The notes below the pieces were generated by a model. That model ran no database searches and was not told the DNA's origin. It saw only the letters and a program-made list of their open reading frames with translations. Shown piece by piece: positions 61,501 to 64,000 of a DNA stretch of 64,000 bases. Both the position numbers and the translations under genes were made by a program. The DNA lies in contig OX387203.1 in NCBI GenBank assembly GCA_947561715.1, forward strand, positions 10,974,001 to 11,038,000, in the 5' to 3' direction. Within the stretch, counting starts at the first letter, position 1. Each line of letters opens with the position of its first letter. This DNA is from Ascidia mentula (taxonomy: Eukaryota > Chordata > Ascidiacea > Phlebobranchia > Ascidiidae).

Positions 61501-64000
61501 GTTTATTCATTTATTTATGAATGAACTAATGGTAATTTTGTAAGCGTCCCCAAACGCAGCAGGAACGAACAACCCAAACAGGGATACGTTTTCTTATGCA
61601 CTATATACCATATACTAAACATTTGTTTGTCCTTTTTGTAGGACCTTTATGTCTCAAAACCTGTTGAAACACATACATGTAATTTTTAAAACAAATTGCG
61701 TTACCATCGAACAACCCGATTTAGCATCAAAGTACGTTAATTAAATAATAAAATTGTTATTATTTCTTTAGGGATATGGAAACAGAATTATCAACAATTG
61801 CTGGAAGATCGAGTGAAGATTCATTTTGTGGGTTATACTCTGCTAAAAACCCGTCCTTTCTTTATCACAGCAACGAGGGCTATCGATCCGCAGAGTTTAC
61901 CTCGGTATAAAAGATATTATTTATCCGTTCAAGTAATGATTCCCGCAATAATTTTGTTTTATTGGCACATTCTTTCAGTAAGTGATTTTACATGTGTTGC
62001 AATGTTATTTATTATGGTTTCAGCTTTGTTTTGCGTACGTTGGTGACATAAGTGATCACATTCGTATCACATATCGTTACGTTGATTTTGACACGTTCGA
62101 TGAGCATACAAGGTCTTTGGATGTATTTTATGATGTTGGTTTCGTCAACACAGAATCATGGAAACTTGTCTGTGTAGATATCAACTTTTTAATTAGTGGA
62201 GGTATGTTAAAATCCATTTCATTTTATTTTATTTTTAATAGAAATCTCCATTAAAATTACTGACGCATGAATTTGCTTTGAATGTAACTTTGATATTTGA
62301 TTTTAGTCCAACTGAATGGAGGCGAGTTCCAAGTGCTTGCCCTATATGTGACGGCAGGTTCTGATGCCGACCGTGATTTGTACGTCGACAATGTTCTGAT
62401 CTCCGCCACTGCGAAGTATAACACCATCGAAAGAGATGGTAGCAATTCCTTTATTTTCTGACGTTGTTAAATATGTGTTAAAATATATTCGTTTTTCCTT
62501 TAAGCTCACATCAACAGAATCAGACCCTCGGCCGTTCCTTCCATCAAACTTTCTAAAGTGTCTGTGCTCAAAACTGCAGTAAGCGCAGATACAAACCTTA
62601 CCTACGATGTCACGCTTCACCCAATCAACTGTGGATATGACTTTCCCTTGTTAGGTAACAACTTTTCTTGCACTCATTAGTTGACAATCAGTATTATATA
62701 CTGACTTTTTTATAATTTTAACACATTTTATAAGAATGTTGCGCATCAGTTTTAATTTTATGTATTCTAGGTGTTGCCTTTGGAACAAAAGACAGTGTAT
62801 CAGCAAATGAAGCAACATACGGAAGTGATTGGAATTCGAATTCATCGGTTTGTTGCAACAATTGGAAGTTAATTAACAAATATAATAAAAATTGAAATTT
62901 TTTTTTAAGGTTCGAGTGCAACGGATTAATAGTTCTAGCCCTCCTTTAACTGGAACCTTCGACCTTTCTTTCGAAAGCGGAAATCATGGTTCGGTTTCTG
63001 GTGTATCAGCTAATGTTACGAAAGAAGATCTTGAAACACAAATAGAAAACATGAACGGAATCACAGACGTTACTGTTGCTCAAAATGGAAATTGCTATGG
63101 GTAAGAATCAATTTTATTGGCTTGAAAGGATTGGATGGTTTGGTGCACAATCAGTTTCATATGTAAACTTGCAATGGGGAATGCAAATAATTGACATCGA
63201 ATGATCAAAATACATTTTAATGCAACAGTTTAAAGTTTAAATTTTACAGTTTAAATGCACAGTGTTGCAATTTATAATGTTTTTATATATCGTTTCTAGA
63301 TGAAGGCAGCTTTTTTCTTTTGCAATTAGTATAATTTAAAAAAAAACTAATGAACATCATGTTTAGTAATGTGGAGCCAATAATATGAATTGTGTATAAG
63401 CTGCAGACAGATGTTTAGTTTTCTTGGAAATCACAAAAAAAAACTTTGTTCACAGATATATGTGGAAAGTAACTTTTAAATCTCCCGGCGGTAAATATCC
63501 AACATTATCTGTCACCGAAGAAGATCTTATGGGGAAAAACCCGACGGCAGTCGTGACTCAAGGAAGTGAAGGAGGTTTAATTATGGATCCAGCTTACGGG
63601 GATTTTTTCCGAACTGCCCACGAAAAACCACAGGTAACATTTCGAGGCGTTTGTTTCTGAAGATTAAGTTGTGTGCCGCCAACATCAACACCACACAGCT
63701 GTTTGTTTTTGTTACCTTTGTCATTCATTATATCCTTTTTTATTTGAACAGGTTCAAGTTTTCATCAACAACGTGCCTTCCCACTGTAAGGGACTTTTTG
63801 ACACAAGCAATCCCTCAAACTGTAACTTTGAGATGGAAAGTTCAGCAACACCCCAAGTTACAAATATTTCACCTTTAACTGGATCTGTTGACACAGAAAT
63901 AACCATAGAAGGTAAATTTTTGTTACATAAACTTTAGTTTTAACAAACAAATAAATATTTTGTTGTTTTGTTGATGTGCTGTAATTATAATATATTTCGT
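55552..64000 (+). CDS. PKHD1L1: Fibrocystin-L (PKHD1L1)-like gene, copy C, N-terminal 21 exons; runs off the window
   Basis: Exons: 55552-55594, 58053-58139, 58215-58347, 58451-58559, 58735-58937, 58998-59185, 59252-59352, 59517-59691, 59761-59934, 60040-60211, 60463-60645, 60950-61081, 61257-61494, 61772-61904, 62024-62201, 62307-62438, 62505-62654, 62771-62847, 62910-63100, 63456-63633, 63752-63911. It encodes a signal peptide (MERRYFLLLLLVTQ), the first IPT domains (GGTYGATRLTIHG), PA14 (GFFVPARTGNYKF, AVLLNAGTEYYFEIRH) and on to the IPT start ISPLTGSVDTEITIEG. Most exons equal copy B in length and phase; exon 8 has one extra codon (PQEITAK against PQITAK) and exon 18 is longer. No lesion is seen in the visible part. 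The gene follows copy B head to tail after 1.7 kb, so it is a tandem duplicate. Intron 1 (2.5 kb) holds the large fold-back element. The 3' part is outside the window. Confidence 0.88.
56936..57210. mobile_element. Large near-perfect fold-back element in copy C intron 1
   Basis: About 275 bp in which nearly the whole sequence is one palindrome. AACTTAATAATCTGTTCTTC at 56936 pairs with GAAGAACAGATTATTAAGTT ending 57210, and inner arms GGCTTCCTCAAGGTAATGGTAC pair in part with GTACCATTACCTTGAGGAAG. Each arm holds CGACGTTTCGC or GCGAAACGTCGG. On the plus strand 57126-57162 reads TTGAGGA, A, GCCT, an 11-nt loop, AGGC, GAAA, CGTCGG, parallel to the motif at 15168-15203. No coding capacity. Confidence 0.75.
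59761..60211 (+). other. Copy C: PA14 domain
   Basis: Exons 9-10 repeat the PA14 motifs of copy B with a few changes, such as DDKAKLYLNKNG for DDEAKLYLNKNG. Exon 10 is almost identical to copy B, while the introns on either side are unrelated. Confidence 0.85.

Overview
The window reads as animal nuclear DNA: AT-rich, many short exons with consensus GT-AG introns, host multi-domain proteins, and several families of small transposon remnants. Short introns, a fibrocystin-L-type receptor and BEL/Pao-type retroelement debris fit a tunicate such as a Ciona-like ascidian. That assignment is inference from gene structure and style, not a database result.

Layout. (1) 1-3.3 kb: the 3' part of a decayed BEL/Pao LTR retroelement, interrupted by a 1-kb TTAA-flanked (piggyBac-type) non-autonomous DNA transposon and followed by a ~160-bp tandem repeat. 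(2) 3.7-9.7 kb: a ten-exon plus-strand gene joining a protein kinase to about six Kelch blades; as sequenced it carries an in-frame stop and a frameshift. Its introns hold two transposon-like insertions. (3) 10.5-11.1 kb: a solo LTR. (4) 11.3-13.5 kb, minus strand: an intact two-exon gene for a 131-residue MGN-start protein, with a decayed paralogue beside it. (5) 17.0-17.7 kb: an intronless OVCA2/FSH1-type serine hydrolase. (6) 18.4-24.1 kb: no gene that I can support. (7) 24.1-64 kb: a tandem cluster of fibrocystin-L (PKHD1L1)-like genes. An orphan signal-peptide exon lies at 24.1 kb; a complete gene of about 90 exons runs from 26.5 to 53.9 kb; a second copy starts at 55.55 kb and runs off the right edge after 21 visible exons.

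The complete fibrocystin-L-like gene encodes, in order: a signal peptide, IPT/TIG repeats with a PA14 insert, many more IPT/TIG repeats, G8 domain 1, beta-helix repeats, a linker with a basic proprotein-convertase-like site, G8 domain 2, more beta-helix repeats, a second basic-site cluster, a Thr-rich stalk, one transmembrane helix and a short tail. The downstream copy has the same exon sizes where compared, and the two share patches of near-identity that include some introns, which suggests gene conversion.

Most interesting structures: three copies of one hAT-type MITE (two with perfect 8-bp target duplications), a dispersed fold-back family whose arms contain a hammerhead-ribozyme-like core with a compensatory stem change between two loci, duplicated promoter/first-exon blocks of the fibrocystin-L cluster, and a kinase-Kelch gene that looks like a fresh pseudogene or null allele. 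All exon boundaries were placed by eye from splice consensus, reading frame and B/C comparison.
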